Program-made: the position numbers and the translations under genes
Shown here: piece by piece, positions 43,345-54,696 of the stretch
Numbering within the stretch: the first letter of the stretch is position 1
Layout: every line of letters begins with the position of its first letter
Assembly: GCA_002840755.1 (NCBI GenBank)
Contig: PHBZ01000021.1
Coordinates: 1 to 64,000, forward strand
DNA from: Chloroflexi bacterium HGW-Chloroflexi-10
GTDB lineage: Bacteria; Chloroflexota; Anaerolineae; Anaerolineales; Anaerolineaceae
Length of the DNA stretch: 64,000 nt
Direction of reading: 5' to 3'
The notes under the pieces: model-generated
The model's database searches: none
Told to the model about the DNA's origin: nothing
What the model saw: the letters and a program-made list of their open reading frames with translations, nothing else

Positions 43345-43428
43345 AATCTAATTTTATTATACACGAACCTTATAGAAATGAGACATATTCTTGTACACAG
43401 CCTTAAAATTTGCAGGTTTTAGTTCTTC

Positions 43429-44064
43429 ATGTTAAACTTATTCGTTATGCGAATCGTTTCTGTGTTTTTTATCTGCGTTCAATTAATTAGCGGTTGGTTC
43501 ACTCCAAACGGTCAATTAGATTTGGTGCGGATATTAACACCACAAACGGGGGATGTACTTCAGGGTAACGTGGCTATTGTTGGTACAGTTACCGGAATTG
43601 GATTTCTTTACGCTGAGATAAGCTTTCGGTATGAGGATGAAACGGCTACCTGGTTTTTAATTGAGCGGATTGAAGAAACCCATGTTGATAATATTATCAC
43701 AAATTGGGATACTTCTTTAATTGCGGATGGCACGTATCAAATACGGATCGTCGCTTTTTTTGAAGATGGGCATGAATTGGAATATGTTGTTGAAGCACTT
43801 GGGATCAGAAATTATTCACCGGTAGATGCCGAGGAACTGCCTCAGGCAACACCGATAAACCAAGATATTGTGCCAGGGTTCAGTGAGCCAGTGAGCCCGA
43901 CTGCTACAGCATCTCGACCAACAGCTACTGCCTTGCCGCCTAATCGGCTTACCGTATCTCAGTCTCAGTTTAATAGTGCTCTGGCTCAGGGAGCATTAAT
44001 TGGTGTTTTAATCTTTATTATTTTTGGTGTGTGGATTTTGATCCGCAGCCGACATTACAGGTAA
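43429..44064 (+). CDS. Secreted, C-terminally anchored Ig-like domain protein
   Basis: A 211-residue protein: signal peptide (about 1-24, hydrophobic FVMRIVSVFFICVQLISG), an Ig/cadherin-like beta domain (30-128; ILTPQTGDVLQGNVAIVGTV), a Pro/Thr/Ala-rich linker (130-175) and a C-terminal TM (about 185-203) followed by RSRHYR. It would sit on the outside of the membrane. Start may be codon 7 (ATG). It lies 7 bp before pth and may be co-transcribed with it. Confidence 0.65.
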   Translation: MLNLFVMRIVSVFFICVQLISGWFTPNGQLDLVRILTPQTGDVLQGNVAIVGTVTGIGFLYAEISFRYEDETATWFLIERIEETHVDNIITNWDTSLIADGTYQIRIVAFFEDGHELEYVVEALGIRNYSPVDAEELPQATPINQDIVPGFSEPVSPTATASRPTATALPPNRLTVSQSQFNSALAQGALIGVLIFIIFGVWILIRSRHYR

Positions 44065-44071
44065 TTTTTCT

Positions 44072-44725
44072 ATGCCAGACCTCAGTATCTTTGATCTGTT
44101 CCGCCAGTTGAATCAAACCACACCCATCACAGTAATTGATGGTGAGCCTTTTTTATTGGTTGGCCTGGGTAATCCAGGAAAAGAGTATCAGAATAACCGC
44201 CATAATATTGGTTTTATGGCATTGGATCGAATAGCCAAAGAATATGGAATTGAGCAAAAAAAGGTAAAATCCAAGGCGATTGTTTTGGAAGGACGTTATC
44301 AGCAAAAACGGGTAATTCTAATTAAACCGCAAACGTATATGAATCTTTCGGGTGAGGCAGTTGCATCGCTGGCCCGCTTTTACAAAATAAATCCGGATCG
44401 GGTATTGGTAATGCACGATGATTTGGATTTGCCGTTTGGGACGATTCGCCTACGACCTGGAGGGGGACCTGGCGGGCAAAAAGGGATTGCCTCCATCATC
44501 GATCGTCTGGGGACCCAACAATTTCCACGTGTACGGATTGGGATCGGACGTCCTCCGGGCAGAATGCAAGCTGCCGATTACGTACTGCAGGACTTTTCCA
44601 AAGGGGAGAAGGAAGAACTGGAATTTATCCTGGGTTCGGTTGTGAAAGCAGTAAACGTTTTTCTGGTAGACGGTATGGATGGTGCCATGAATCAATATAA
44701 CGGAACAGTTCAGAAAGATGAGTGA
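44072..44725 (+). CDS. pth: Peptidyl-tRNA hydrolase
   Basis: A 217-residue Pth releasing tRNA from prematurely dropped peptidyl-tRNA. VGLGNPGKEYQNNRHNIGF contains the catalytic His44; MHDDLDLPFG has the paired Asp; RPGGGPGGQKG follows. The protein is about 25 residues longer than usual at the N-terminus (family homology starts near F27); no internal ATG fits better. It overlaps mfd by 8 bp. Confidence 0.93.
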   Translation: MPDLSIFDLFRQLNQTTPITVIDGEPFLLVGLGNPGKEYQNNRHNIGFMALDRIAKEYGIEQKKVKSKAIVLEGRYQQKRVILIKPQTYMNLSGEAVASLARFYKINPDRVLVMHDDLDLPFGTIRLRPGGGPGGQKGIASIIDRLGTQQFPRVRIGIGRPPGRMQAADYVLQDFSKGEKEELEFILGSVVKAVNVFLVDGMDGAMNQYNGTVQKDE

Positions 44726-47700
44726 ACGAATGCTTTCGGCAATTCAACAACTCCCCGCCTTTCAACATCTGGTAACGGATTTAAAAGAGGGAGTTATTCC
44801 TCCGGGTCTGGGTTTGCCTCGTGCAGTGCGGTTACCGATGCTTGCCGCTTTAAACCAGGTGCTTAACCAACCGATTGTGTTTGTTGTAGAACGCATGGAT
44901 CAGGCATTGGCTATTGTGGATGAGTTAAGTTTCTGGGCTCCATCATTAAATATTCAACTTTTTCCGGAACCTACCCCAATGTTTTACGAAAAGGCAGCCT
45001 GGGGTGCTCTGGCACGCCGAGATCGTTTACAAACATTAACTCGATTGAGCCTTTATCATTTGCCGGGTGTTGAAAAACCTTTGCAGGCGCCGATTATTCT
45101 CACGACTGTTCGAGGTGTAATGACACGTACATTACCCCGGCGCGATTATCTTAAATCGATCAGGGTAATTAAAGTTGGGCAGATCATTGCTCCGGATATA
45201 TTGGCTCGCGAATGGGTTGGATTAGGCTACGTAAATGCCGAAATTGTGGTAGAACCTGGTCATTTTTCCCGCCGCGGCGGATTGTTGGATATTTGGCCGG
45301 TCTCTGAATCCTATCCGGTGCGATTAGATTTTTTTGGTGACGAGGTGGAGACAATCCGCCAATTTGACCCAGCTACTCAACGTACGATAGCGCGAATGGA
45401 TATGATTACTATAACACCAGCTTCCGAACTATTGGCCTTTAAAGCGGAACAAGCAGGCATAGATTTAGAGGATCTTAATGAATTCTCTTTGCCCCTGGTG
45501 TATAACATGCCGGCTACACTTTTGGATTATTTGCCGCGTAAAGCCCTGGTGGTGTTGGATGATGCTTCCTTACTACGGTCAATTGCAAATGAAGTAGAGG
45601 AACAAGCTGTCCGCAACCGAACCGAGGCGATTCGTGAAGGAGTATTAACGGATGATTTTCCAGTGCCCTATCTGGCATGGTCTGAAATGGAAGATATTAT
45701 TGGCGCGCACACCTGGATAGAATTGGGTTATTCAGCTGTTGAAACACCAGCTGAAATTAGTGAGGCGTTTACAGCAGGACCCAGATTTGGCGGTAAATTA
45801 AAACCATTTTTGGAGTATTTACAAGAACACAGAGATGCTTTTAGTGAAATTCAAATTGTTTCCAGGCAGATTAACCGAATTAAGGAATTATGGTATCAGG
45901 ATCAGGAAAGTGAACATAATAAACCAATATTTATAGATGGCAGTCTTTCCGAGGGTTGGATCATGGAAAATACCAACCTTCGAAAACACTATTATCTGCT
46001 GACAGACAGTGAGATTTTTGGCTGGGATCGTCCCCAATCACGGAAAAGACCCCGGTCATCTGCAAACGCACCTGAAACACAATATGCCGATTTTCATCCC
46101 GGAGACTGGGTTGTACACGTTGATTATGGAATTGGACGATTTGTCGGTTTACTTCAACGTGAATTGGATGGGGTGAATCGAGAGTTTTTATGTGTGGAAT
46201 ACGGTGGCGGAGATCAATTGTTTGTGCCCGTGCACCAGGCAGATCGACTGGGACGGTATGTAGGAGCTGATGGCGGAGATCCTAAACTAACGCGGTTGGG
46301 AACCCAGGAATGGTCATTATCTAAGGCTAAAGTACGTGAGGCGGTTCAAGAAATAGCCGAAGACTTATTAGAGTTATATGCACGCCGATCTGTTGCTGAA
46401 GGCACCCAATTCAATTCAGACAATGTTTGGCAGCAGGAACTGGAAGCCAGTTTCCCATATGTTGAGACTGAGGACCAGGCCAAAGCAATTCATGAAGTAA
46501 AAAAAGATATGGAATCCAAACGCCCAATGGACCGTCTTTTATGCGGGGATGTTGGTTATGGGAAAACTGAGGTGGCTCTTCGAGCCGCTTTTAAAGCGGT
46601 TATGGATGGGAAACAGGTAGCTATACTGGTGCCCACCACAGTTCTGGCACAACAGCATTTTGAGACTTTCCGAGAACGATTAAGCCCCTTTCCAGTGCAG
46701 GTTGAAATGCTTTCGCGGTTCCGCACACCCAAGGAACAAGATGAGATTCTGATTCGTCTGCTTTTGGGAAACGTGGATATCATTATTGGCACGCACCGAT
46801 TATTGCAAAGAGATGTAGTATTCAAGGATTTAGGTCTGGTAATAATCGATGAAGAGCAGCGTTTTGGGGTTACACATAAAGAATTCTTTAAGAAAATACG
46901 CACTGAATTGGATGTACTTACATTAACAGCCACGCCAATACCCAGGACATTATATATGGCGTTGACTGGTGTGCGCGATATCTCGGTGATTAACACACCG
47001 CCAGCGGAACGCCAACCAGTGGTAACTCATATTGGACCTTATTCACAGCGGTTGGTACGCCAGGCGATATTGCGAGAATTAGAACGAGGCGGACAAGTTT
47101 TCTTTGTGCATAATCGTGTTCAAACCATTGGAGCGATGAAAATGCATCTTGAAAACCTGGTGCCTGAAGCGCGAGTTGGTGTTGGACATGGGCAAATGCA
47201 TGAGGGCGAACTTTCTAAAGTGATGCAAGAATTTAACAATGGTGAAATCGATGTTCTATTAAGTACGTCGATTATCGAGTCTGGTTTGGATATTCCCAAT
47301 GCTAACACCCTGATTGTGGATCGTGGGGACGCTTTTGGCCTGGCGCAATTGTATCAGTTGCGCGGCAGGGTGGGACGCGGCGCCCAGCGTGCTTACGCTT
47401 ATTTCTTCCGTCATCGAAAAAAACCACCTACTCCTGAAGGGCAAGAGCGGTTGGAGACTATTGCGGAGCATACCAAATTGGGCGCAGGGTATTCGATAGC
47501 CATGAGGGACCTGGAAATGCGCGGTGCAGGTGAACTATTAGGCACACGCCAACATGGTGCAATCGCGTCAGTTGGTTTCCACCTATATACACGTTTATTG
47601 GCGCAAGCAGTACGGCAGTTAAAACCGGAAATACAAAAAGAGGATCAGGCGACTTTCCCGGGTTTTAAGGAAATCCAAATGGCTGTAACCGTTGATTTAC

Positions 47701-48125
47701 CCATGGAAATAGGGATACCGATAGATTATGTTCCGGATCAACGCATGCGCTTAAGTTTGTACCGGCGCATTGCTAACCTTGAAAATGATGCGGGATTAGA
47801 AGAACTTTCTGCTGAATTTGAAGACCGTTTTGGCCCAATGCCAGAACAAATCGTTAATTTGTTATATCAAATTCAGGTCAAGCAATTGGCAGAAAAAGCC
47901 GGAATGGCGTCGGTAACCCTGGAAGGGGAACAAATTGTTATGCGATTCCCGGTCCTACCGGAGGGTATGAAAAAAAGAGAACTGCCAGAGTTGGGCGGTT
48001 TCGTCCGCAGCGGGAAAAATGCTTATTGGTTTGCATTTAAAAATTTAAGTGATAGCTGGCAGGATGTGCTTTTACAAATCATGCGGAAATATCTAATGTT
48101 GAAAACGACAGTAGAAACGAACTGA
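44718..48125 (+). CDS. mfd: Transcription-repair coupling factor
   Basis: A 1135-residue Mfd. Order of domains: UvrB-homology region (1-350), RNA-polymerase-interacting CarD-like domain near 455-530 (FHPGDWVVHVDYGIGRFVGL), SF2 helicase with Walker A GDVGYGKTE near 609 and IIDEEQRFG near 708, RecG-like translocation motif near 880-910, and TRCF C-terminal domain (about 985-1090). It removes stalled RNA polymerase and recruits UvrA. Co-directional with uvrB. Confidence 0.96.
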   Translation: MSERMLSAIQQLPAFQHLVTDLKEGVIPPGLGLPRAVRLPMLAALNQVLNQPIVFVVERMDQALAIVDELSFWAPSLNIQLFPEPTPMFYEKAAWGALARRDRLQTLTRLSLYHLPGVEKPLQAPIILTTVRGVMTRTLPRRDYLKSIRVIKVGQIIAPDILAREWVGLGYVNAEIVVEPGHFSRRGGLLDIWPVSESYPVRLDFFGDEVETIRQFDPATQRTIARMDMITITPASELLAFKAEQAGIDLEDLNEFSLPLVYNMPATLLDYLPRKALVVLDDASLLRSIANEVEEQAVRNRTEAIREGVLTDDFPVPYLAWSEMEDIIGAHTWIELGYSAVETPAEISEAFTAGPRFGGKLKPFLEYLQEHRDAFSEIQIVSRQINRIKELWYQDQESEHNKPIFIDGSLSEGWIMENTNLRKHYYLLTDSEIFGWDRPQSRKRPRSSANAPETQYADFHPGDWVVHVDYGIGRFVGLLQRELDGVNREFLCVEYGGGDQLFVPVHQADRLGRYVGADGGDPKLTRLGTQEWSLSKAKVREAVQEIAEDLLELYARRSVAEGTQFNSDNVWQQELEASFPYVETEDQAKAIHEVKKDMESKRPMDRLLCGDVGYGKTEVALRAAFKAVMDGKQVAILVPTTVLAQQHFETFRERLSPFPVQVEMLSRFRTPKEQDEILIRLLLGNVDIIIGTHRLLQRDVVFKDLGLVIIDEEQRFGVTHKEFFKKIRTELDVLTLTATPIPRTLYMALTGVRDISVINTPPAERQPVVTHIGPYSQRLVRQAILRELERGGQVFFVHNRVQTIGAMKMHLENLVPEARVGVGHGQMHEGELSKVMQEFNNGEIDVLLSTSIIESGLDIPNANTLIVDRGDAFGLAQLYQLRGRVGRGAQRAYAYFFRHRKKPPTPEGQERLETIAEHTKLGAGYSIAMRDLEMRGAGELLGTRQHGAIASVGFHLYTRLLAQAVRQLKPEIQKEDQATFPGFKEIQMAVTVDLPMEIGIPIDYVPDQRMRLSLYRRIANLENDAGLEELSAEFEDRFGPMPEQIVNLLYQIQVKQLAEKAGMASVTLEGEQIVMRFPVLPEGMKKRELPELGGFVRSGKNAYWFAFKNLSDSWQDVLLQIMRKYLMLKTTVETN

Positions 48126-48219
48126 TCATCTGAAAAATCCAAGAATTGTGATGCTGCCGCATAAGATTAAATGTATTCAAAACCATCTAAAATGATGAGA
48201 AAACCAAGAATTTTTCGGG

Positions 48220-48247
48220 TATAATACCTTTGTAGAGAATATGTTCT
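48220..48247 (+). promoter_or_regulatory. uvrB promoter with SOS-box-like palindrome
   Basis: A perfect TATAAT at 48220-48225 predicts a start near 48232. AGAATATGTTCT (48236-48247) is a 12-bp sequence with palindromic arms AGAA/TTCT lying on the expected start region. It resembles, but does not match, the Gram-positive-type LexA box GAAC-N4-GTTC: only the right half GTTC is exact. No clear -35. Confidence 0.35.
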
Positions 48248-48261
48248 AGAAAGAGGTTGCC

Positions 48262-50307
<2,046 letters not shown>

Positions 50308-52068
50308 TTGCTAAAAAAAATAACAAGGACATATCATATCATCGTGAAAAAAATTGCCCGTTTAAAATTTAATTTTGACCCTTATTTGCTTTTTGTTTTA
50401 TGTATTGCAGTATTGGTATTACTTCCCTTTTTGAATCCTGAGCAAGTAGTCCGCGGTCATGATACAGAAGTTCATCTGGCACGAATTGTTGGTTTTGTAG
50501 AGACTATAAAAACTGGACAGATCCCAGCAAAAGTGTATACAAACATGTTGAATGGCATGGGATATGGCTGGGGAATTTTTTATCCTCCACTTTCTGTGAT
50601 GATTCCTGCAATCCCCCTCGGTCTGGGTTTTGACTTAGCCAACTCATATAAATTATTCTTATTATTTTGTACGGTGTTTTCCGGGCTCTTTATGTACCAA
50701 TTTGTTTTTGATATATCCGGATCAAGATTACAAGCAGCCCTAACGTCGATTTTTTATCTGGCGAGCCCATATTTTCTTACCGATTTAATTATGCGCGGCG
50801 CAGTGGGTGAACAGTTAATTTTTGTCTTTTTGCCATTAATTTTTCGGGGAACTTACAGTCTTTTGTATGGGAATCAGAAAAAATATTTGTTAATTGCTGT
50901 AGGATTTGGCGGGTTAGCACTTTCTCATGTTATCGGTCTAGCGCTCGTTGTACTTCTTATGGCTGTATTTTTATTACTCAACATCAAAAAGATTCTGAAT
51001 CGCACTGTTTTTGCAAAATTAATCTTTGCCGCAATACTTGCCATTTTTTCATCAGCCAGTTTTTTGGTTCCATTATTCGAAAATATCATTTCAACTGATT
51101 ATTGGGTTGAGAATCAGACACATGCGGAAGATAATTTTTTGTATGCTGTTTATCCTTCTCAGATTTTGGGGTCCACCTTTACGACATTTTGGGCACAACC
51201 TCTGGGTAATTTGGATGAAATGCCCCAATCGATTGGTTTAATCTCGTCGTTAATTATTTTAAGTGGGTTATTGGTATTGCCAAAATTGCGAGTTCAACCA
51301 AATGGTTTTTTCTATTTTTCCATCTTTATTATTTTGGTGCTTTCTGTTTGGATGTGCACAATTTTCTTTCCATGGCAAAAGTTAAGTTGGTTGGTTTTTA
51401 TTCAATTTCCGTGGCGTATTCTAGGAATTGCTTCTTTTGCAAGCAGTATTTTAGCTGCATGGATTTTGATTATGTTAATGGATAAGATGGATGCAAATAT
51501 TCTACTGATTATTTTCACCATTATCAGTATCGTTTATATCAGTCCATTTCTCGATTTTGGTTCCACGGAGGAAGGTGTATATTTTAAACCATACTATAGA
51601 AATTATGACTGGCATTCTTATCTGGAAAATGAGGCATGGGGATATAACCGGACATTTATAGGCGGAGGGGAGTATTACCCTGCCAAACTTTATGTAACTA
51701 ATATACGGGAACGTGGTACAGATATTAAAGTTTTGGAAGGCTCAACCGATATCGATGCTGTCATCCGAGGTTCGAAATTGAGTTTCAGGTTTAAGAACAA
51801 CCAAAACGCTGTGTTAGAACTGCCTTTTGCATACTATGTAGGATACCAAGCAAAAATAACAGCTTCGAATGGAGTAATATACAAGGTTATTCCGACTGAA
51901 TCAATAATTGGTATGGTCTCTATACCCATAAATGGAATTAAAGAAGGGACTGTTGAAGTGGTTTATCGCGGCAGTCTGATCGGTCAGACAAGTTTCTGGT
52001 TGTCATTTGTGACCTGGTTCGGTATCTTGGGTCTGTCTATAAAGTTGAGACGATCTGGAAGCGCTTAA
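50308..52068 (+). CDS. Polytopic membrane protein, PTPS-related (PF10131-like)
   Basis: A protein of up to 586 residues with ten or more TM segments and a C-terminal extracytoplasmic domain of about 150 residues before a final TM. An Asp-rich first loop, VVRGHDTEVHLARIVGF, and the following GMGYGWGIFYPPLS resemble GT-C-like 6-pyruvoyl-tetrahydropterin-synthase-related membrane proteins, suspected lipid-linked glycosyltransferases. The frame opens with TTG directly after the uvrB stop; a GTG at 50344 is the alternative start. Its end overlaps the convergent acylphosphatase gene by 32 bp. Confidence 0.7.
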   Translation: MLKKITRTYHIIVKKIARLKFNFDPYLLFVLCIAVLVLLPFLNPEQVVRGHDTEVHLARIVGFVETIKTGQIPAKVYTNMLNGMGYGWGIFYPPLSVMIPAIPLGLGFDLANSYKLFLLFCTVFSGLFMYQFVFDISGSRLQAALTSIFYLASPYFLTDLIMRGAVGEQLIFVFLPLIFRGTYSLLYGNQKKYLLIAVGFGGLALSHVIGLALVVLLMAVFLLLNIKKILNRTVFAKLIFAAILAIFSSASFLVPLFENIISTDYWVENQTHAEDNFLYAVYPSQILGSTFTTFWAQPLGNLDEMPQSIGLISSLIILSGLLVLPKLRVQPNGFFYFSIFIILVLSVWMCTIFFPWQKLSWLVFIQFPWRILGIASFASSILAAWILIMLMDKMDANILLIIFTIISIVYISPFLDFGSTEEGVYFKPYYRNYDWHSYLENEAWGYNRTFIGGGEYYPAKLYVTNIRERGTDIKVLEGSTDIDAVIRGSKLSFRFKNNQNAVLELPFAYYVGYQAKITASNGVIYKVIPTESIIGMVSIPINGIKEGTVEVVYRGSLIGQTSFWLSFVTWFGILGLSIKLRRSGSA

Positions 52069-52324
52069 ACTCTCCCTTATACTCTGACCATTCCACTTTT
52101 AGATTGGTAACATAGGCATTGCCCGGACCGCTCCGCAATCGTTTTAACCAGGATTCAATATTTTCACGTGAACCTTCAGCTACCGCTTCAACTTCTCCCT
52201 GAAAGGTATTGCGTACCCAACCGGTAAGTGCCAGTCGTTGGGCTTGTTCCTGGGCAAAGAAACGAAAGCCAACCCCCTGAACGTGGCCTTCGATTTTTAC
52301 GATGACCCTTGATTGAGAGTCCAT
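52037..52324 (-). CDS. acyP: Acylphosphatase
   Basis: A 95-residue enzyme hydrolysing acyl phosphates. Signature 1 is GHVQGVGFRFFAQ with the catalytic Arg; signature 2 is GWVRNTFQGEVEAVAEG with the catalytic Asn. Full length. The ATG directly abuts the stop of the upstream protease gene. Convergent overlap of 32 bp with the membrane-protein gene. Confidence 0.93.
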   Translation of the reverse strand: MDSQSRVIVKIEGHVQGVGFRFFAQEQAQRLALTGWVRNTFQGEVEAVAEGSRENIESWLKRLRSGPGNAYVTNLKVEWSEYKGEFKRFQIVSTL

Positions 52325-53521
52325 CTAAAAAAGCTTACCTTTTCTTCGATGAACGAAAATGGAAAAAACAGGGGATATCACCAAAAAAGCCGATAATGCC
52401 AGGTAAGGAGAAAAGTTATTCCAAGCTACTTGATTGGTATTAATCCCTAAAATCGTTTTTTGCCATTGATTTTGAGCTTGTTGCAGATTAATCCCGAATG
52501 TATTATAAAAACCTTCCTGGCAATTCATACCACCACGATAATTCAGGATTAATTGCTGCAAACTGGCAGAACCATATTGCTCCCTTAAAAATTTTACAAA
52601 GGAACTCGATTGAGCATACGCTTGAAAAGCCCCCGAAGCATCTTTCGGAAAATTCAAACAGTAATCCTCCAGAGGAACAATTGTATGATTTGCAGCAGCT
52701 TTTTGTAAAACACGTTCATAATCGGAATTAGGATAGAGTTCAACAATAGATGCCAAACCCTCTTTAAGCCATACAGGTTGGTCCGCGTAGGATGGCCCTG
52801 CCAATTGATATTCTGCCAAATGCATGATCTCATGAGGAAGCTGTCGTTCCAATTCCAATTGCTGGTTGGGTCCTTCCGGCAAGGAGACAAACACCATCCC
52901 TAAAGCCGGGTTTGCATGACCAGCGATCCAGGTTTGATCTGAAAAATTTAAGGCGCTTTGCAAATCCGTTGGATTGGAGTAGACCACAATTTTAAGTGGT
53001 TGGGGGAGCTGGGCGTCGATAATTTCACTAATATCTTCAATACTTGTTCGAGCTGTATTAAAGATACTTTGAGCAAATGTACCATCACCTACTTGCCAAT
53101 AAATCTCTATTACTTCAGAAATTTGTGATTGCCATTCAAAACGGTTGTCTAAATAATCAAACCAGAATGCGGCACTTGAAAATTTCGTACCATCAATAAG
53201 GGACCATTCAAACCAATAATAAATTCGACTAAATGGATATATGCCCAAAGTAGTCAGATCCAATGGAAAAAGGATCTGTCCATCCCGGGCATTTTCTATC
53301 AAAAAAACCTGGCTTTCCCGCCCTTGAGGAGAAATATGAAGGAATATCTCTGTTACTATACTGGTGGTTTCGTATTCAGCTTGAAATGTAGCATTCTCTC
53401 CAACCGTATAGAAAACCTGCACATTTTTCAAGTCCATACTTGTTTGTGGGGTTGGACTAGCGCCAATTGAGGCCATAGAATAAATCAACCAGGAAACCAG
53501 TATACAAATTCTTTTTATCAA
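52325..53521 (-). CDS. Membrane-anchored gluzincin-like metalloprotease (Peptidase_MA-like)
   Basis: A 398-residue protein. Signal-like N-terminus (about 1-22), a beta-rich region to about 140, then a zinc peptidase motif HEIMHLAEY near 225 with the third ligand in WLKEGLA near 250, i.e. HExxH plus Glu. A TM segment follows near 370-388 with a basic tail. It acts outside the membrane. The start is TTG (codons 1-6 MIKRIC); no strong ribosome-binding site, but the HEAT gene stops 3 bp before, suggesting coupling. Confidence 0.75.
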   Translation of the reverse strand: MIKRICILVSWLIYSMASIGASPTPQTSMDLKNVQVFYTVGENATFQAEYETTSIVTEIFLHISPQGRESQVFLIENARDGQILFPLDLTTLGIYPFSRIYYWFEWSLIDGTKFSSAAFWFDYLDNRFEWQSQISEVIEIYWQVGDGTFAQSIFNTARTSIEDISEIIDAQLPQPLKIVVYSNPTDLQSALNFSDQTWIAGHANPALGMVFVSLPEGPNQQLELERQLPHEIMHLAEYQLAGPSYADQPVWLKEGLASIVELYPNSDYERVLQKAAANHTIVPLEDYCLNFPKDASGAFQAYAQSSSFVKFLREQYGSASLQQLILNYRGGMNCQEGFYNTFGINLQQAQNQWQKTILGINTNQVAWNNFSPYLALSAFLVISPVFSIFVHRRKGKLF

Positions 53522-53524
53522 GGA

Positions 53525-54682
53525 TTATTCTTCATCTTCCAGAACACCTAAATTGAGATCATCTTCGTCTTCAAAGTCATCACTTTCGTCTTCATCATCA
53601 TCGTAAACCTGAGCAGCTAATTTTTCTTCGAGATCTTCCACCCAGGAAGGTGCTTCTTCTTCCAAATCAATTGTTTCATTCTGTAACAAATATTCACGTA
53701 AGGGCAGATCGGTAGGATCATCTAATGCCAACATTTCGAAATCTTTGAGAATACCGTTGGTGAGATATAAGTTATCAATGGCATCCTGCAAAAATTCTTG
53801 CTCCTCTTCATCGTCAGCTTCTTCCAGTAATTTTTCAAACACTTCTACCAGTTTTTCACCGCCAATTTTTGATAAAGCCCAAATGCTTTCTGTCCAGATA
53901 TCATCCTCGGCTTCATGTTCTTTAATCCACATTAATAGCAATTTTCGTGCCGATTTTAGTTCTAATTCACCCGCAGCGCGCACGGCTTCGCGTTGGATAC
54001 GGATGTCCGGGTGAGCAAGCATTGAAAGCACATCGGTTTCCCATTTTTCATCATCAGCAGAGCGGCCCATAGCGAATAATGCAGCGGCAATCCAATTGTA
54101 AGAACCGGATTGAAAAGCATTGGTGATTAATGCAGGCACTTCACCACGGCTTGAAAAGCCGAGGGCCTCGAGAGCTTTCATGCGCACCAGTTCATGCTCT
54201 GCAGATCGTAAGACTGCCAAAAGGCTTTCCTCTACCAGATGTAGATCATCGGGGCGGATTTCTTCCAATTCACCGAGGTAAATAAATTTTCCTAATGCAT
54301 TGGCAGCTTGAGCACGGACATTCAGATCAATATCTTCCTGCATCATTTTTATGAATCTGGGAATTAATTTGTAATTCGAAAAATCCCAAAGAATGCGAAT
54401 TGCATTTGTTCTTACCACGCTATTGGAATCATCCAAAGCCAGTAGAGCAATAGCCTCCAGGTCCATCAATGTATCACTTTCGTAAAGGACTTCCAGGTGC
54501 TCGAAAAGATTCACTTTCCTATGGGGCGTAATCTGATTCCAGACACTTTGAAGCAAATTAAGATTTTCCTCAGACAAATCAGAAAAAGATGGAAAGTAAA
54601 CGATTGGAAATTCGGCATCATCATCTAATAATGCGTCAACAATTTGTTGAAATCTTTCTGTAGAAAGGGGATTTTCGGTCAT
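53525..54682 (-). CDS. HEAT-repeat protein with acidic tail
   Basis: A 385-residue soluble protein of alpha-helical HEAT-type repeats (about 60-310; for example NSVVRTNAIRILWDF and DIDLNVRAQAANALGKF), an acidic stretch EEADDEEEQEF, and an Asp/Glu-rich C-terminus of about 30 residues. Likely a scaffold or adaptor; partner unknown. It lies between the RseP-type protease (14 bp upstream) and the gluzincin, in one probable operon. Confidence 0.75.
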   Translation of the reverse strand: MTENPLSTERFQQIVDALLDDDAEFPIVYFPSFSDLSEENLNLLQSVWNQITPHRKVNLFEHLEVLYESDTLMDLEAIALLALDDSNSVVRTNAIRILWDFSNYKLIPRFIKMMQEDIDLNVRAQAANALGKFIYLGELEEIRPDDLHLVEESLLAVLRSAEHELVRMKALEALGFSSRGEVPALITNAFQSGSYNWIAAALFAMGRSADDEKWETDVLSMLAHPDIRIQREAVRAAGELELKSARKLLLMWIKEHEAEDDIWTESIWALSKIGGEKLVEVFEKLLEEADDEEEQEFLQDAIDNLYLTNGILKDFEMLALDDPTDLPLREYLLQNETIDLEEEAPSWVEDLEEKLAAQVYDDDEDESDDFEDEDDLNLGVLEDEE

Positions 54683-54696
54683 ATAAAACCTTTCGA

